From assembly GCA_003170295.1 (NCBI GenBank), contig PNAJ01000138.1, positions 1 to 64,000 of the forward strand: a DNA stretch of 64,000 nucleotides, given 5' to 3'. The stretch comes from Bryobacterales bacterium (lineage in GTDB: Bacteria; Acidobacteriota; Terriglobia; Bryobacterales; Bryobacteraceae). Of the stretch, positions 53,529 to 63,154 are shown one piece after another. The notes below the pieces were generated by a model. The model saw only the letters and a program-made list of their open reading frames with translations. It had not been told where the DNA came from and did not search any database. A program made the translations under genes and the position numbers. Every line of letters begins with the position of its first letter. Position 1 is the stretch's first letter.

Positions 53529-54891
53529 GCATCTTCTCAAAATCGGCGTCTCCGGCATTCGAGGCGTCGTCGGCCCGTTCCTCACTCCGCAGCTCGCGCG
53601 AGCATTCGCGCAGGCGTTTGGAACTTATGTCGGTGGCGGACGCGTGGTGGTCGGACGCGACACCCGCGCCACGGGTCCGATGCTGCAACACGCGGTGCAA
53701 TGCGGCCTTCTTGCCGCCGGTTGCGAAGTGATCGACGTCGGCGTTCTTCCCACCCCGACCATCCAGCTCTACACCGGAGCCATCGGGGCGCGCGGAGGCC
53801 TCGCCATCACCGCCTCCCACAATCCTCCCGAATACAATGCATTGAAGTTGTTCAACGCATCGGGGCTGTTTTTCAATCACTATGAACGCAGCGAACTGCT
53901 CGATATCTATCATCAAAGCGCGTTTCGCGAAGCCTCCGACATCTGCGCCGTGATTTCAGAATCCTCCGCGCCCATCCGCCAACATTTCGACCGCGTGCTG
54001 GCGCAGGTCGACGTGGAACGCATTCGCGCGCGCAAGTTCCGCGTCGCACTGGACGCTGTGAACGGCGCGGGCTCGGTAATGACTCCCAGGTTCCTTCGCG
54101 ACGAACTGGGCTGCGAACTGCATGCCATCTCGATTGATCCCGAAAAGCCATTCTCGCGCATCGCCGAGCCGAGGCCCGATACGCTAGGCGATCTCTCCAA
54201 GCTCGTCGTCGAGAAAAAGTGCGATCTCGGGTTCGCGCAGGATCCCGATGGCGACCGCCTCGCCGTAGTCGACGAAACAGGCCGCGTGCTCGACAACGAC
54301 GACGTGCTCGCGATCGCGGTGGATGCTGTCCTCGCGCGCCGCGCAGGTACAGTTGTTGTGAACCTTACGACTTCGATGGTCATCGACGATATCGCCGCAG
54401 CGCATGGAGCAACCGTGGTTCGCACACCGGTCGGCGAAGCGAACGTGGTGGAAGGAATGCTCGCCTCGGGCGCGGTGATCGGAGGAGAAGGCGGCAACGG
54501 CGGCGTGATTTTTCCCGCCGTTCAATATTGCCGCGACAGCTATGCCGGCATGGCTCTGTGGCTCGATCGTCTCGCGTCGAAAACGGAAACAGTATCCGAA
54601 CTTGCCGCCGCGCTGCCGCGCTATTTTCGACGGTCCGCGACCGTGACCCTGGAACACGGATGGCTGGGAGCGCTGATGCAGCGCCTCGCGGCTGCATGGC
54701 CCGGAGCAAGACTGGACCGCCGCGACGGCATAAAACTAATCCTCGACGATTCTTGGATTCACGCCCGCGCCTCGAACACGGAGCCGATTCTCAGGCTGTC
54801 AGTGGAAGCAAAAACGGAATCCCGGGCTGAAGAATTGTTTACTCGGGCGGAGGAATTGGTTTCTCTTTCTGTTCCGACTCGGGCAAAATAA
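53518..54891 (+). CDS. glmM: Phosphoglucosamine mutase-like phosphohexomutase
   Basis: A 457-aa phosphohexomutase with canonical motifs: ISGIRG-like start (KIGVSGIRGVVG), catalytic Ser in ITASHNPPEYNALK, metal loop AQDPDGDRLAVVD, sugar loop GGEGGNGG and phosphate loop RASNTEPILRLSVE. GlmM makes glucosamine-1-phosphate for cell-wall synthesis; a phosphomannomutase is also possible. The start overlaps the previous copy. The 3' end overlaps the convergent FtsB-like gene by 53 bases. Confidence 0.88.
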   Translation: MPREHLLKIGVSGIRGVVGPFLTPQLARAFAQAFGTYVGGGRVVVGRDTRATGPMLQHAVQCGLLAAGCEVIDVGVLPTPTIQLYTGAIGARGGLAITASHNPPEYNALKLFNASGLFFNHYERSELLDIYHQSAFREASDICAVISESSAPIRQHFDRVLAQVDVERIRARKFRVALDAVNGAGSVMTPRFLRDELGCELHAISIDPEKPFSRIAEPRPDTLGDLSKLVVEKKCDLGFAQDPDGDRLAVVDETGRVLDNDDVLAIAVDAVLARRAGTVVVNLTTSMVIDDIAAAHGATVVRTPVGEANVVEGMLASGAVIGGEGGNGGVIFPAVQYCRDSYAGMALWLDRLASKTETVSELAAALPRYFRRSATVTLEHGWLGALMQRLAAAWPGARLDRRDGIKLILDDSWIHARASNTEPILRLSVEAKTESRAEELFTRAEELVSLSVPTRAK

Positions 54892-55183
54892 ATGTGGTTT
54901 CGCCGGGCCGTTGCAGCTTCAATTGCTTGCGAATCTCCATCTCCTGTTCGCTGCGGCTCTCCTGCAGCCGGCGGATGCGTTCCTTTCGGCGATCGTTTTC
55001 CCGCCGTATATTGGCGTTCCGCTCCTCCAGCTCACGAATCTCGCGGCGCTTCTCGATCAGCGTTTCGAGCCCCTGCGGTCCGCGCAGAAATACCCACCCG
55101 TATGCGCTGGCGAGAATCACCACCAGCACGAATCCAGCGCGGCGTTTGGAGCCTTGAAACAGCGCTTGCAGAAAGGGTCCCAA
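54839..55183 (-). CDS. FtsB/DivIC-like septum formation protein
   Basis: A 114-aa protein with a membrane helix (AGFVLVVILASAYGWVFL) followed by a coiled coil (EIRELEERNANIRRENDRRKE) and a short tail with LRPGET-like text (LQRPGETTFILP). That layout is FtsB/DivIC, a divisome component. The likely start is the TTG at 55183 with AAAGG upstream; no ATG exists in a good place. Confidence 0.82.
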   Translation of the reverse strand: MGPFLQALFQGSKRRAGFVLVVILASAYGWVFLRGPQGLETLIEKRREIRELEERNANIRRENDRRKERIRRLQESRSEQEMEIRKQLKLQRPGETTFILPESEQKEKPIPPPE

Positions 55184-55253
55184 GTAACGTTTATAACCTT
55201 TATTGGGAAAAATATCTAGTACGCATGCTATTCTTCGTACTGTTAACGAGCAT

Positions 55254-55457
55254 ATGTCTGAAGAACGGGACTCCTTAAAACACACCGCCAAGTGTCCGAA
55301 GTGCGGTTCGACTGATATTCGCCGGTCGAAGAGCGACGGATTTTACGCGGCCATTCAGAGGGTATTCGGCCGCTGGCCGTTCCGCTGCCGCAGTTGCCGC
55401 GCGCGATTCTACCGCAATGCCGACGTTCCACCGGAGATGGAACATCCGAGTGCATAA
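55254..55457 (+). CDS. Small zinc-ribbon protein
   Basis: A 67-aa protein with CPKCGST and CRSCRARF, a CxxC...CxxC zinc ribbon, separated by a basic helix (DGFYAAIQRVFGRWPFR). Function unknown; perhaps nucleic-acid binding. It overlaps the convergent prepilin-peptidase gene by 49 bases. Confidence 0.65.
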   Translation: MSEERDSLKHTAKCPKCGSTDIRRSKSDGFYAAIQRVFGRWPFRCRSCRARFYRNADVPPEMEHPSA

Positions 55458-55969
55458 GCCAGGTACAAGAGAGTGCCCACCGCAATCGCGCATCCGTGCG
55501 GCAGCCGTAACCCCTTCGCGCTTGTGACGTCCAGTTCTTCTTCCGCCCGATGCGGCGCGCGCAAGTGGACCAGTTCCTTTAGCAGCACGCCGACGTTTCT
55601 GAGCGTGCGCCGCGTCCGCCCCTTGATCGCGATCACCACCAGCGCCATCGCTCCGCCCACAATCGCCGTGACGAGAAAAATCCCGAGCCACGCCGCCGGA
55701 CCCGCGATCGCTCCCACCGCGGCCATCAGCTTTACGTCGCCTCCGCCCACGGCGTGCAGCGCGAACAGAGGAACGTAGATCAGCAGCGCGAGCCCCGCTC
55801 CCATGAGTGCCTCGCGAAGGCCTGTCCATCGATACAGGGTAATTTGGCAGGCGAATCCAACCGCGAATCCGGCCGCGCACAACCAATTGGGGATACGTCT
55901 CGTTTGAAGATCGAACACCGCGGCGGCGGCGACCAGCACGGTAAGCAAAATCGCCGGCGCAGCCGCCAC
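55409..55969 (-). CDS. Prepilin peptidase (A24, CpaA/TadV-like)
   Basis: A 186-aa membrane protease lacking the N-methylation domain, as in CpaA. The two catalytic aspartates are in AAAVFDLQTRRIPNWL and GGGDVKLMAAVGA (GxGD motif). It has about five helices. It would process type IV/Flp pilins, whose genes are elsewhere. It is the last gene of a minus-strand operon. Confidence 0.9.
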   Translation of the reverse strand: MAAAPAILLTVLVAAAAVFDLQTRRIPNWLCAAGFAVGFACQITLYRWTGLREALMGAGLALLIYVPLFALHAVGGGDVKLMAAVGAIAGPAAWLGIFLVTAIVGGAMALVVIAIKGRTRRTLRNVGVLLKELVHLRAPHRAEEELDVTSAKGLRLPHGCAIAVGTLLYLAYALGCSISGGTSALR

Positions 55970-55970
55970 G

Positions 55971-56744
55971 CTACTTTTTCTCAGGAGCTTTGTTCAGCAG
56001 CGCCTTTATTTCCGCGGGAGGTTCGAACCGGTCCGCGGGAAGCGGCTGATTGATTTTCACATCCTGGATCGTGATGGTGAACTCCTGCCCGGCGGCCTTC
56101 TGCGTCATCTTCGTCGGCATGGTGACGCCGCCGAAGCTTTTGTAATCGCTCGCCAGAGATTCCACCGGCATGTCGCCCATCGGGCCGACCGCGACGGTCG
56201 TCGTCTTCACGGCAAGCCCGGATTTTTTCTGAAAATACATCGTCTCCGGATTGCCCTCCGCCGGCGTCAGCACCAGTTTGTAGCACAGCTCGCCGTCGAG
56301 GGTCTCGACGTCCACCGTCTCCGCCTTCGGGTACAACTCGCGCCAGTGAATCGCGAAGTTGAAGGCGTCTTCGCGCAGCGACTGCGCCCTTTCGATGCCA
56401 CTCTTGACGCGTGGGCCCAGCATCGGGTTCTTGTCCCACGCGACACCGTTGTTGATCCCTGACTCGATCTTTCCCACACCTTCGAGATCCATGATCAAGT
56501 ACGCCTGCGCGGGCTCGGCCGTATAGCGCGCAACGGATCCTTTGAGACCCTGCGCCTTAAACTCGAACGTTCCCGTTTCAACTGTGTTCTTGCGTTTCTC
56601 GTAGGCTGCCTTGCCGCCGGTCACTTCGACGTAGCGATCGAGAATGGTTTCAGCCTTCGGCAGCGGCTCCGTCTGCGCATTTGCATATGAAGCCGCGAAT
56701 GAAGCGAAGCCGAGCAATGCGGCTATGGAATATCGACGTGTCAT
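55971..56744 (-). CDS. Exported outer-membrane-lipoprotein-sorting-like protein
   Basis: A 257-aa secreted protein with a signal peptide (SIAALLGFASFAASYANA). The body AETILDRYVEVTGGKAAYEKRK, MDLEGVGKIESGINNGVAWD, LVLTPAEGNPETMYFQKKSGL and TMPTKM is the LolA/LolB-like fold seen in acidobacterial proteins next to proteases. The role is unknown. It overlaps the S41 gene by 4 bases and follows it in one operon. Confidence 0.75.
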   Translation of the reverse strand: MTRRYSIAALLGFASFAASYANAQTEPLPKAETILDRYVEVTGGKAAYEKRKNTVETGTFEFKAQGLKGSVARYTAEPAQAYLIMDLEGVGKIESGINNGVAWDKNPMLGPRVKSGIERAQSLREDAFNFAIHWRELYPKAETVDVETLDGELCYKLVLTPAEGNPETMYFQKKSGLAVKTTTVAVGPMGDMPVESLASDYKSFGGVTMPTKMTQKAAGQEFTITIQDVKINQPLPADRFEPPAEIKALLNKAPEKK

Positions 56745-58138
56745 TTTTTCTTCCTAATCCACTCTAGCGCAGCATCCAATGTCGCATCATGGCCCGCCAG
56801 CAGCCCTGCGCGCGTCAACTTTACTTCCACATCCGGCGTCACGCCGATCCCTTCCAGCGGCTTGCCGCCTTCCGAAATATAATTCGCCGTTGCGTACTGA
56901 AAGCCGTCGCCGTTCGGCAGCCGCTCAAAGATCGAAGGCAGCGCCGCCGCTGCGGTTTTGGTGCCGAACACCCGCGCCCGGCCCAGATCCTTCAAGCCCT
57001 CGGCGAATATTTCCGACGTCGATGCCGAGCTTCCGTCCACTAAGACCGCCACCGGACCGGTGAAGACTTCGGCGCGCGGATTGATCACGAACTTCAGTGT
57101 CGCGTCGCGCAGATACATCGCTCCCAGTCGCTGATCCGGCTTATCCACCAGCCAGCCCGCCATGCCCATCGCCATACCGCCGATGCCTCCCGGGTTGCCG
57201 CGAAGATCGATGATCAGGCCGTCGCACTGCATGCATCCTTGCACGGAATCGGCGAAGCTGCCCATCACGCGCACCAGGTCCAGAAACATGTTGAATCGCA
57301 TATAGCCCGTGTTGCCGAGCTTTTTCGATTCGAAGAAAACATGCATCGGAGGCAGATTTCCGAAGCGCGCCGCCTGTCCTCGCTCCGGACCGAGTTCCAG
57401 ATCGCGCGTCACTTGCGCGTTCGTCCCATCGAGAAAAACAGCTTTGATCGTGTCGCCTATCGATCCCGTCAGCCGCGAGTGCACCGCGCGTTCCAGAGCG
57501 AGCTCGTGAATCTCAGGATCACCCTTCAGCTTCTCAATCGCCAACGCGAGCGGCGTGCCATTCACGCTCACAACCACCCAGCCCAGCTTCACGCCGGCCC
57601 GTTCGGCGGACGATCCAGGATCGAGATCAGTTACCACCGCCTTGCCGTCCAGTACGCGCGTATCGATCCCAGCCGACCCATCGCCGCCGCCACCGGTCTC
57701 CACGTCGTTATAAACTGCGGACGGGAAAATTCCGAAATGGGTCTGCTTCAATCGCCCCAGCATTTCGCGAATAACGGCGCGAGCCTCGTCATCGGATTTG
57801 GCACGCTCGATGCGCGGATAAAACTCAGCATGAATCGCCTGCCAGTCGAGGCCGCCGGGATTTTTTTGCCAGTGCTTGTCGCGAATGGTCGTCCAGACTT
57901 TTTCAAACGATTCGATTTGCCGTTGCTTCTCAAGAGAAGGCGTTTGCCCGTTAAGGGTCACTGCGAGCAGGCACAAAGCAGCACACAGACTAAAGTCTGT
58001 GCCACCCGCAGCACCTGGTGGCACAGGCTTCAGCCTGTGATCGTGCTCTACCGAGCCGCGACCGCAGGCAGCGATCAACCAGTCTCCCCACCGAACCCCG
58101 ACCGTCAGGGAGGGGACGCTTGGCTTACGAAACATCAT
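56741..58138 (-). CDS. S41-family peptidase with PDZ domain; repeat-derived N-terminus
   Basis: A 465-aa C-terminal-processing-type (Tsp/Ctp) peptidase. It has helices at residues ~70-140 (ESFEKVWTTIRDKHW), a PDZ domain (VVTDLDPGSSAERAGVKLGWVVVSVNG) and the catalytic core IIDLRGNPGGIGGMA, VLVDGSSASTSEIFAEGLKD (catalytic Ser) and VFGTKTAAAALPS. The first ~50 codons are made of three interspersed palindromic repeats (58117 down to 57985), so the original signal peptide is rebuilt: HRLKPVPPGAAGGTDFSL is repeat sequence, and a hydrophobic run CAALCLLAVTLNG follows. It overlaps the propeller gene by 4 bases. Confidence 0.87.
   Translation of the reverse strand: MMFRKPSVPSLTVGVRWGDWLIAACGRGSVEHDHRLKPVPPGAAGGTDFSLCAALCLLAVTLNGQTPSLEKQRQIESFEKVWTTIRDKHWQKNPGGLDWQAIHAEFYPRIERAKSDDEARAVIREMLGRLKQTHFGIFPSAVYNDVETGGGGDGSAGIDTRVLDGKAVVTDLDPGSSAERAGVKLGWVVVSVNGTPLALAIEKLKGDPEIHELALERAVHSRLTGSIGDTIKAVFLDGTNAQVTRDLELGPERGQAARFGNLPPMHVFFESKKLGNTGYMRFNMFLDLVRVMGSFADSVQGCMQCDGLIIDLRGNPGGIGGMAMGMAGWLVDKPDQRLGAMYLRDATLKFVINPRAEVFTGPVAVLVDGSSASTSEIFAEGLKDLGRARVFGTKTAAAALPSIFERLPNGDGFQYATANYISEGGKPLEGIGVTPDVEVKLTRAGLLAGHDATLDAALEWIRKKK
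57985..58117. repeat. Cluster of three interspersed repeats in the S41 5' end
   Basis: It comprises ACAGACTAAAGTCTGT (57985-58000), CACAGGCTTCAGCCTGTG (58022-58039) and two units that recur elsewhere: 58043-58067 equals 29043-29067 reversed (25 bp exact), and 58090-58117 equals 26127-26154 reversed with one mismatch. GTGCCACC and GGTGGCAC also pair between the first two hairpins. Confidence 0.75.
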
Positions 58139-59460
58139 TTCTCCGATTGGATGTTCCCCGCCGCCTGCCGGATTCGATATAGATTCTTCTGCGACCGGAT
58201 ATAGATCGAATCCCCTGCAATGGCGAGCGACGCGGTCACTCCCTCACCCAGCGAATTCGTCCCTAAAATCTCGTACACCGGCCCCGCTTTCAACACGTAG
58301 GTATCGCCGTCCTGGCTCGTGATCAGCATCTTCCCGTCAAACGCCACCGGCGCGCCCGCGAAATGCGCCGGCGTTGGAAAGCGCTTCGATTCGTACTGAG
58401 GCTTCCCCGTCATCGCATCGACGCAGGTCAACAATCCGGCATCGGTCATGAAGTAAAGATAGTCGCCATAGAGGATCGTGTTCGGAATATATCCGGTTCC
58501 CTTCTTGTAGGTCCACGCAATCCGTTCCTCGCCTGGAGCGGGGTTCAGGCGAACCGCCATCACATTTTTGGTCGGATAGCCCGTCGACACGAACACCATG
58601 CCGTGTCCAAACACCGGCGTATGCACCGAATTTCCGCCTACTCCCTCAGTGCTCCAGATTTCCTTACCGGTGCGAGGATCGTATGCGATCAGCTGCTCCG
58701 TCCCACTGACGATGAGCTGCGGCTGCCTGTTAACCTCTAAAATCACGGGAACGGTCCACGACACCTGCGCCTGGCGTGTGACTTTCCAGGCGATTTTTCC
58801 GTCATTGGTCGATACAGCGGCCATGAACGAACTCTCCCCTTCGTCCTGATCGGCGAGGATGATGATCTTATCCTCGAACAACACCGGCGAAACACCGGCG
58901 CCCACGCCGAGCGTCGAAATCGGACCCAGCGACATCTTCCAGATCTGCTTGCCGTCGAAATCGTATTTATAAAGTCCCTGCGATTCGAAGTATGCGTAGA
59001 CAAACTTGCCGTCCGTGACGGTGGTGGGGGAAGCATACGTATTGAATTTGTGAATCTCGTCGGCCACAGTGCCTTCGTACGCGGTCCGCTCCCAAAGCTG
59101 TTTGCCGGATTTCGCGTCGTAGCTCATCACTTTGAGGGTGTGTTTATGGTTCATGCCGATGCTATCGGGATGACGGAACGGCTCGCCGTGGATCCTGTGT
59201 TTCGGAGGAACGGCGCCTTCGACGGCCTCGCCCTCAATATCGGTGGTCAGGAAAACGCGGTCGCCCCACACCACCGGCGAAGAATGCCCGCGTCCCTCCA
59301 GAGGCGTCTTCCATGCGATATTGCGATCCGCGCTCCATGACGACGGTACGTTTTTCAAGGGCGAAATTCCGTTCGCGGTGGGGCCTCGCCAACCCGGCCA
59401 ATCGTCACTGGCGGCGAAAGTGAGCGCACCGAGCGAAAGAGCAATAGGAAGAAGGCGCAT
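58135..59460 (-). CDS. PQQ-like beta-propeller protein (BamB/dehydrogenase-like), secreted
   Basis: A 441-aa exported propeller. It has a signal peptide (LLPIALSLGALTFAA), then DWPGWRGPTANGISP, AWKTPLEGRGHSSPVVWGDRVFL, and repeated blades with YDAKSGKQLWER, YDPRTGKEIWST and VDAMTGKPQYES. This is the PQQ_2-type outer-membrane or periplasmic protein common in Acidobacteria and Planctomycetes. Substrate unknown. First gene of an operon with the S41 peptidase. Confidence 0.88.
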   Translation of the reverse strand: MRLLPIALSLGALTFAASDDWPGWRGPTANGISPLKNVPSSWSADRNIAWKTPLEGRGHSSPVVWGDRVFLTTDIEGEAVEGAVPPKHRIHGEPFRHPDSIGMNHKHTLKVMSYDAKSGKQLWERTAYEGTVADEIHKFNTYASPTTVTDGKFVYAYFESQGLYKYDFDGKQIWKMSLGPISTLGVGAGVSPVLFEDKIIILADQDEGESSFMAAVSTNDGKIAWKVTRQAQVSWTVPVILEVNRQPQLIVSGTEQLIAYDPRTGKEIWSTEGVGGNSVHTPVFGHGMVFVSTGYPTKNVMAVRLNPAPGEERIAWTYKKGTGYIPNTILYGDYLYFMTDAGLLTCVDAMTGKPQYESKRFPTPAHFAGAPVAFDGKMLITSQDGDTYVLKAGPVYEILGTNSLGEGVTASLAIAGDSIYIRSQKNLYRIRQAAGNIQSEK

Positions 59461-59522
59461 GGATCTTATACGATGGTAAAGCTATTTCGTTAGCGATGCT
59501 GAAAAAGGGGACCCTTTTAAAA

Positions 59523-61631
59523 ATGAGCGAGCTCGTCAAGTATACGAGAGACGGCAATGTTGCCATTGTGACCATTGAGAATCCGCCAGTGAACGCGCTG
59601 AGTCCCGGCGTGCCGGAGGGAATCCTCGAAGGCATCGAGAAAGCGGGAGCGGACCGCGAAGTGGGCGCCATCGTCGTCATCGGCGGCGGACGCACGTTCA
59701 TCGCGGGAGCCGATATTAAGGAGTTTGGGAAAATCACGGCCGGCACCCGGCCCAGGTTGACGCTATATCCGGCGCTGCTCAAAATTGAAGATTCCAAAAA
59801 GCCGGTGGTGATGGCGATCCACGGCACGGCGTTCGGTGGTGGACTCGAAGTCGCGATGGCGGGCCATTATCGCGTCGCGGTAGCGTCGGCGCAGGTCGGC
59901 CAGCCGGAGGTGAAGCTCGGCATTATTCCGGGCGCGGGCGGAACGCAGCGATTGCCGCGCCTCGCGGGCGTCGCCAAAGCGGTCGAGATGTGCGCGTTCG
60001 GCGAACCGGTGGATGCGAAGACCGCGCTCGCGTGTGGCATCCTCGACAAAATCATCGACGGCGATCTTCTGCAAGGCGCCGTGAAGTTCGCCCGCGAAGT
60101 GACCGGCAAGTTAGCCTACAAGACGCGCGAGCGCGGCGAAAAACTTCACGACGCCGGCCGCAACGAAACGGTTTTCGCGGTTGCTCGCGAACACGCACGG
60201 CGCACGAAGCGCGGACAAACCGCACCGCTCGCCGCGATTGAAGCTGTCGAAGTCGCGACCCGCGGCAGTTTCCTCGACGGCTGCGACCGTGAACAATCGC
60301 TCTTCCAGGAATGCCTTTTTTCGACGCAATCGAAAGCTCTGATTCACGCATTTTTCGGCGAAAGAATGGTCGCCAAAATTCCGGATATTCCGAAGGACAC
60401 GAAAACCTACGACATAAAGAAAGCGGCCGTAATCGGCGCGGGCACCATGGGCGGCGGCATTGCGATGAACTATGCCAACGCGGGCATTCCGGTAATCATC
60501 AAAGAGACCACCCAGGAAGCGCTCGATAAGGGCTTCGCGATCATCAAAAAGAACTATCAAAATAGCGTGAATAAGGGCAAATTGAGCCCCGAAACGATGC
60601 AATTAAGGCTCGATAAGGTCACTTTAGGACTCACTTATGGCGGTTTTGAGCAGGCCGATATCATCGTGGAAGCTGTTTTTGAGGGAATGGCCCTGAAAAA
60701 GCAGATTTTCAGCGAAATCGATAAGATCGCGAAACCGGAGTGCATTTTGGCGTCGAATACGTCGACCCTCGATATCGATGAGATCGCATCGGCTACGAAG
60801 CGTCCGCAAATGGTGATCGGCCACCATTTCTTCAGCCCAGCCAACGTCATGAAACTGCTGGAGATCGTGCGCGGCAAGGCGACCAGCAAGGAAGTCATCG
60901 CGACCTCCATGGGCCTGGCGAAGAAACTGAATAAAGTTGGCGTGCTCGCAGGAAATTGCCGTGGATTCATCGGAAACCGAATGATTCACTGTTATGGCCG
61001 CGAAGCGCAGTTTTTGGTCGAAGAAGGCGCCACGGTGGAGCAGGTCGATACCGCTTTGTACGATTTCGGTTTGGCGATGGGGCCGCTGGCGATGGGCGAC
61101 CTGGCAGGGCTCGACGTCGGCTGGCGCATTCGCAAGGAGTTTAAACACCTGGAAAAACCAGGGGTCCGCGTGCCGTTGGTCGCGGACCAATTGTGCGAAA
61201 TGGGCCGCTATGGGCAGAAAACCGGAGCGGGCTGGTACAAGTACGACCAGAATCGTACGCCGTCAGGCGATCCGGTGGTCACCGCGCTGATCGAAAAACT
61301 AGCGCGAGGGGCCGGAATCGAGCGGCGGACGATTTCGAACGACGAGATCGTCGATCGAACTATCTATGCGCTGGTAAACGAAGGAGCGCGGATTCTGGAA
61401 GAGGGCATTGCGCTGCGGGCGGTGGACATCGACATCGTGTATTTGAATGGCTACGGATTTCCGGTCTGGCGCGGCGGGCCGATGTTTTATGCCGATACTG
61501 TGGGGCTCACAAATGTTCTCAAGAAAATCCAAGAGTTCGAAAAGCGCCACGGCGAATTATGGGCTCCCGCTCCTTTATTGAAGAAGCTCGCCGAGCAGGG
61601 GAAAACGTTCGCGAGTTTCGATGCTACTTAA
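59523..61631 (+). CDS. Fused enoyl-CoA hydratase / 3-hydroxyacyl-CoA dehydrogenase (FadJ-like)
   Basis: A 702-aa beta-oxidation enzyme. The N-terminal hydratase domain has [32 protein letters not shown] and [19 protein letters not shown]. The dehydrogenase begins near residue 305 with [19 protein letters not shown], then [29 protein letters not shown] and NRGF-like CRGFIGNRM; the C-terminal domain is doubled. It works on acyl-CoA with the thiolase encoded elsewhere. The ATG at 59523 is preferred to 59496. The gene's stop overlaps the convergent propeller gene by 8 bases. Confidence 0.93.
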   Translation: MSELVKYTRDGNVAIVTIENPPVNALSPGVPEGILEGIEKAGADREVGAIVVIGGGRTFIAGADIKEFGKITAGTRPRLTLYPALLKIEDSKKPVVMAIHGTAFGGGLEVAMAGHYRVAVASAQVGQPEVKLGIIPGAGGTQRLPRLAGVAKAVEMCAFGEPVDAKTALACGILDKIIDGDLLQGAVKFAREVTGKLAYKTRERGEKLHDAGRNETVFAVAREHARRTKRGQTAPLAAIEAVEVATRGSFLDGCDREQSLFQECLFSTQSKALIHAFFGERMVAKIPDIPKDTKTYDIKKAAVIGAGTMGGGIAMNYANAGIPVIIKETTQEALDKGFAIIKKNYQNSVNKGKLSPETMQLRLDKVTLGLTYGGFEQADIIVEAVFEGMALKKQIFSEIDKIAKPECILASNTSTLDIDEIASATKRPQMVIGHHFFSPANVMKLLEIVRGKATSKEVIATSMGLAKKLNKVGVLAGNCRGFIGNRMIHCYGREAQFLVEEGATVEQVDTALYDFGLAMGPLAMGDLAGLDVGWRIRKEFKHLEKPGVRVPLVADQLCEMGRYGQKTGAGWYKYDQNRTPSGDPVVTALIEKLARGAGIERRTISNDEIVDRTIYALVNEGARILEEGIALRAVDIDIVYLNGYGFPVWRGGPMFYADTVGLTNVLKKIQEFEKRHGELWAPAPLLKKLAEQGKTFASFDAT

Positions 61632-63025
61632 TGCAAAATAGCGTGTTTTGCCCGCGCAGGTAAATTTCGCCGTCGGCGACCGCTGGGGTTCCGATGAATG
61701 TTTGCCCCTCTAACGTATTCGTAGCGAGCACTTCGTACGTCTCGCCCATTTTGACGACGATCACGTCGCCTTCTTCCGAAGCTAGATAGAGTTTGCCGTT
61801 CACGCCGACCGGCGACGCCTTGAAATTGTAGGGCTTGGGCAGGCGTTGCTGCTGATAGAAGCCTTTGCCGGTCTTCGCGTCGAGGCAGGAGAGCATGCCG
61901 CTGTCTGTAAGCAGATAAAGTTTGCCGTCGTGGAGTACGGGTGAAGGGGTGTACGAATTGCCTTTCTGGTTCTGCCACGCGATGGCGTCGGTCCCGGTCA
62001 GATCTCCTTCGCGGCCCAGTTTCACCGCCATCAGATTCGGATTGCGAAAGCCGCTCATCACGAACACGCAGCGAATGAATTATTAGCAAACGTGATCGCT
62101 GCTGCGCTTGTTGGCTAGGCACGTATCGCCAACAGGTTGAAACCATGCCGTCCGCCGCAACCGGTGCGGGAATGCTATTGGCGCCCAGGCCCGCGACCTC
62201 CCAGATCGGCTTGCCGGTTTCAAGGTCGTAGCTATGGACCTTCTTTGTCGCTGAAACGACCACCTGCTTTTTCCCCTGGTAGGTTATGACGACGGGGCCG
62301 CTCCAGTTGGTGCTCCCATCGGAACGCGGCGTGCGCCACAGCTCTTTCCCGGTGGCGACATCGAGCGCGACGAGGAACGAATCGCCCTCATGATCGAATA
62401 GCAGCAGCAGTTTTGAGCCTTCAATCGCCGGCCACGCGCCTTCGCCGAACGTCAGTCGCATCTTCAACTGAATGCCGAAATCCTTTTCCCAGATTTTCTT
62501 GCCGTCCAGGTCGTAGCAATAGACGCCTCGCGAGCCGAAGAAGGCAACTACATGTTTGCCGTCGGTCACGGGTGAATTTGAGGCGAAGCTGCCGTAGGTG
62601 GGATGGTATCCTTCGTGCGGCGTCGCGATCTTCGCCACTTGCTGCCACAGGAGCTTGCCGGTTTTGCGATCGAGCGCAAGCAGCATCAGTTTCTGCTCGG
62701 GCTGCGGTCGACTGTCACTAAATCCGGGTCCACCGCCTCTAACAGGTGTAGCCTTTGGAGGCGCGTCGGGCGGCACGACGCTGGTGGGCACCGCCGTCGT
62801 CACGAACACTCGATCGCCCCAGATCACGGGTGAAGAATGACCGCGTCCTGGTATTTGTGCTTTCCACTTGATATGCTCGGTATCGCTCCAATGCAGAGGG
62901 GCGTCGCCACGAGCCATTCCGTCATTGTCGGGACCACGCCAACTAGGCCAGTCACTACCGGCCTGAGGAGCCGCGAGCATCGGCAACAACAGCGAGAGCG
63001 AAAGTACCAGCGAGGGAAAGAGCAT
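61624..63025 (-). pseudogene. PQQ-like beta-propeller gene interrupted by a palindromic element
   Basis: The 5' frame starts with a signal peptide (LVLSLSLLLPMLAAPQAG), then DWPSWRGPDNDGMARGD, RGHSSPVIWGDRVFV, and blades up to IPAPVAADGMV. At this point about 75 extra bases (62067-62142) shift the frame. The protein then continues as FVMSGFRNPNLMAVKLGRE to a stop at 61624 (NTLFCIK). Without the insert, GMV-FVMSG joins smoothly, giving a ~440-aa homologue of the 58135 gene. An ATG two codons after the break could start the C-terminal piece, but a propeller of half size is unlikely to be active. Confidence 0.8.
62067..62136. repeat. Double-hairpin palindromic insert
   Basis: Hairpin 1 pairs CGCAGCGA (62067-62074) with TCGCTGCTGCG (62096-62106); hairpin 2 pairs TGTTGGC (62110-62116) with GCCAACA (62129-62135). 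Together they form a ~75-bp REP-like unit inside a coding sequence. Confidence 0.65.
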
Positions 63026-63154
63026 GGGGGTTTTTGAAATGATACACCGTTCCCGCATTTTTCAGATAGTACCTGCCGCGTACCAGGACCTCTTACTCGT
63101 GAAGTACCTTGTTCCCTACCGGCATAAGCCGCAAAATCGCAAGGTGAATCCGTG

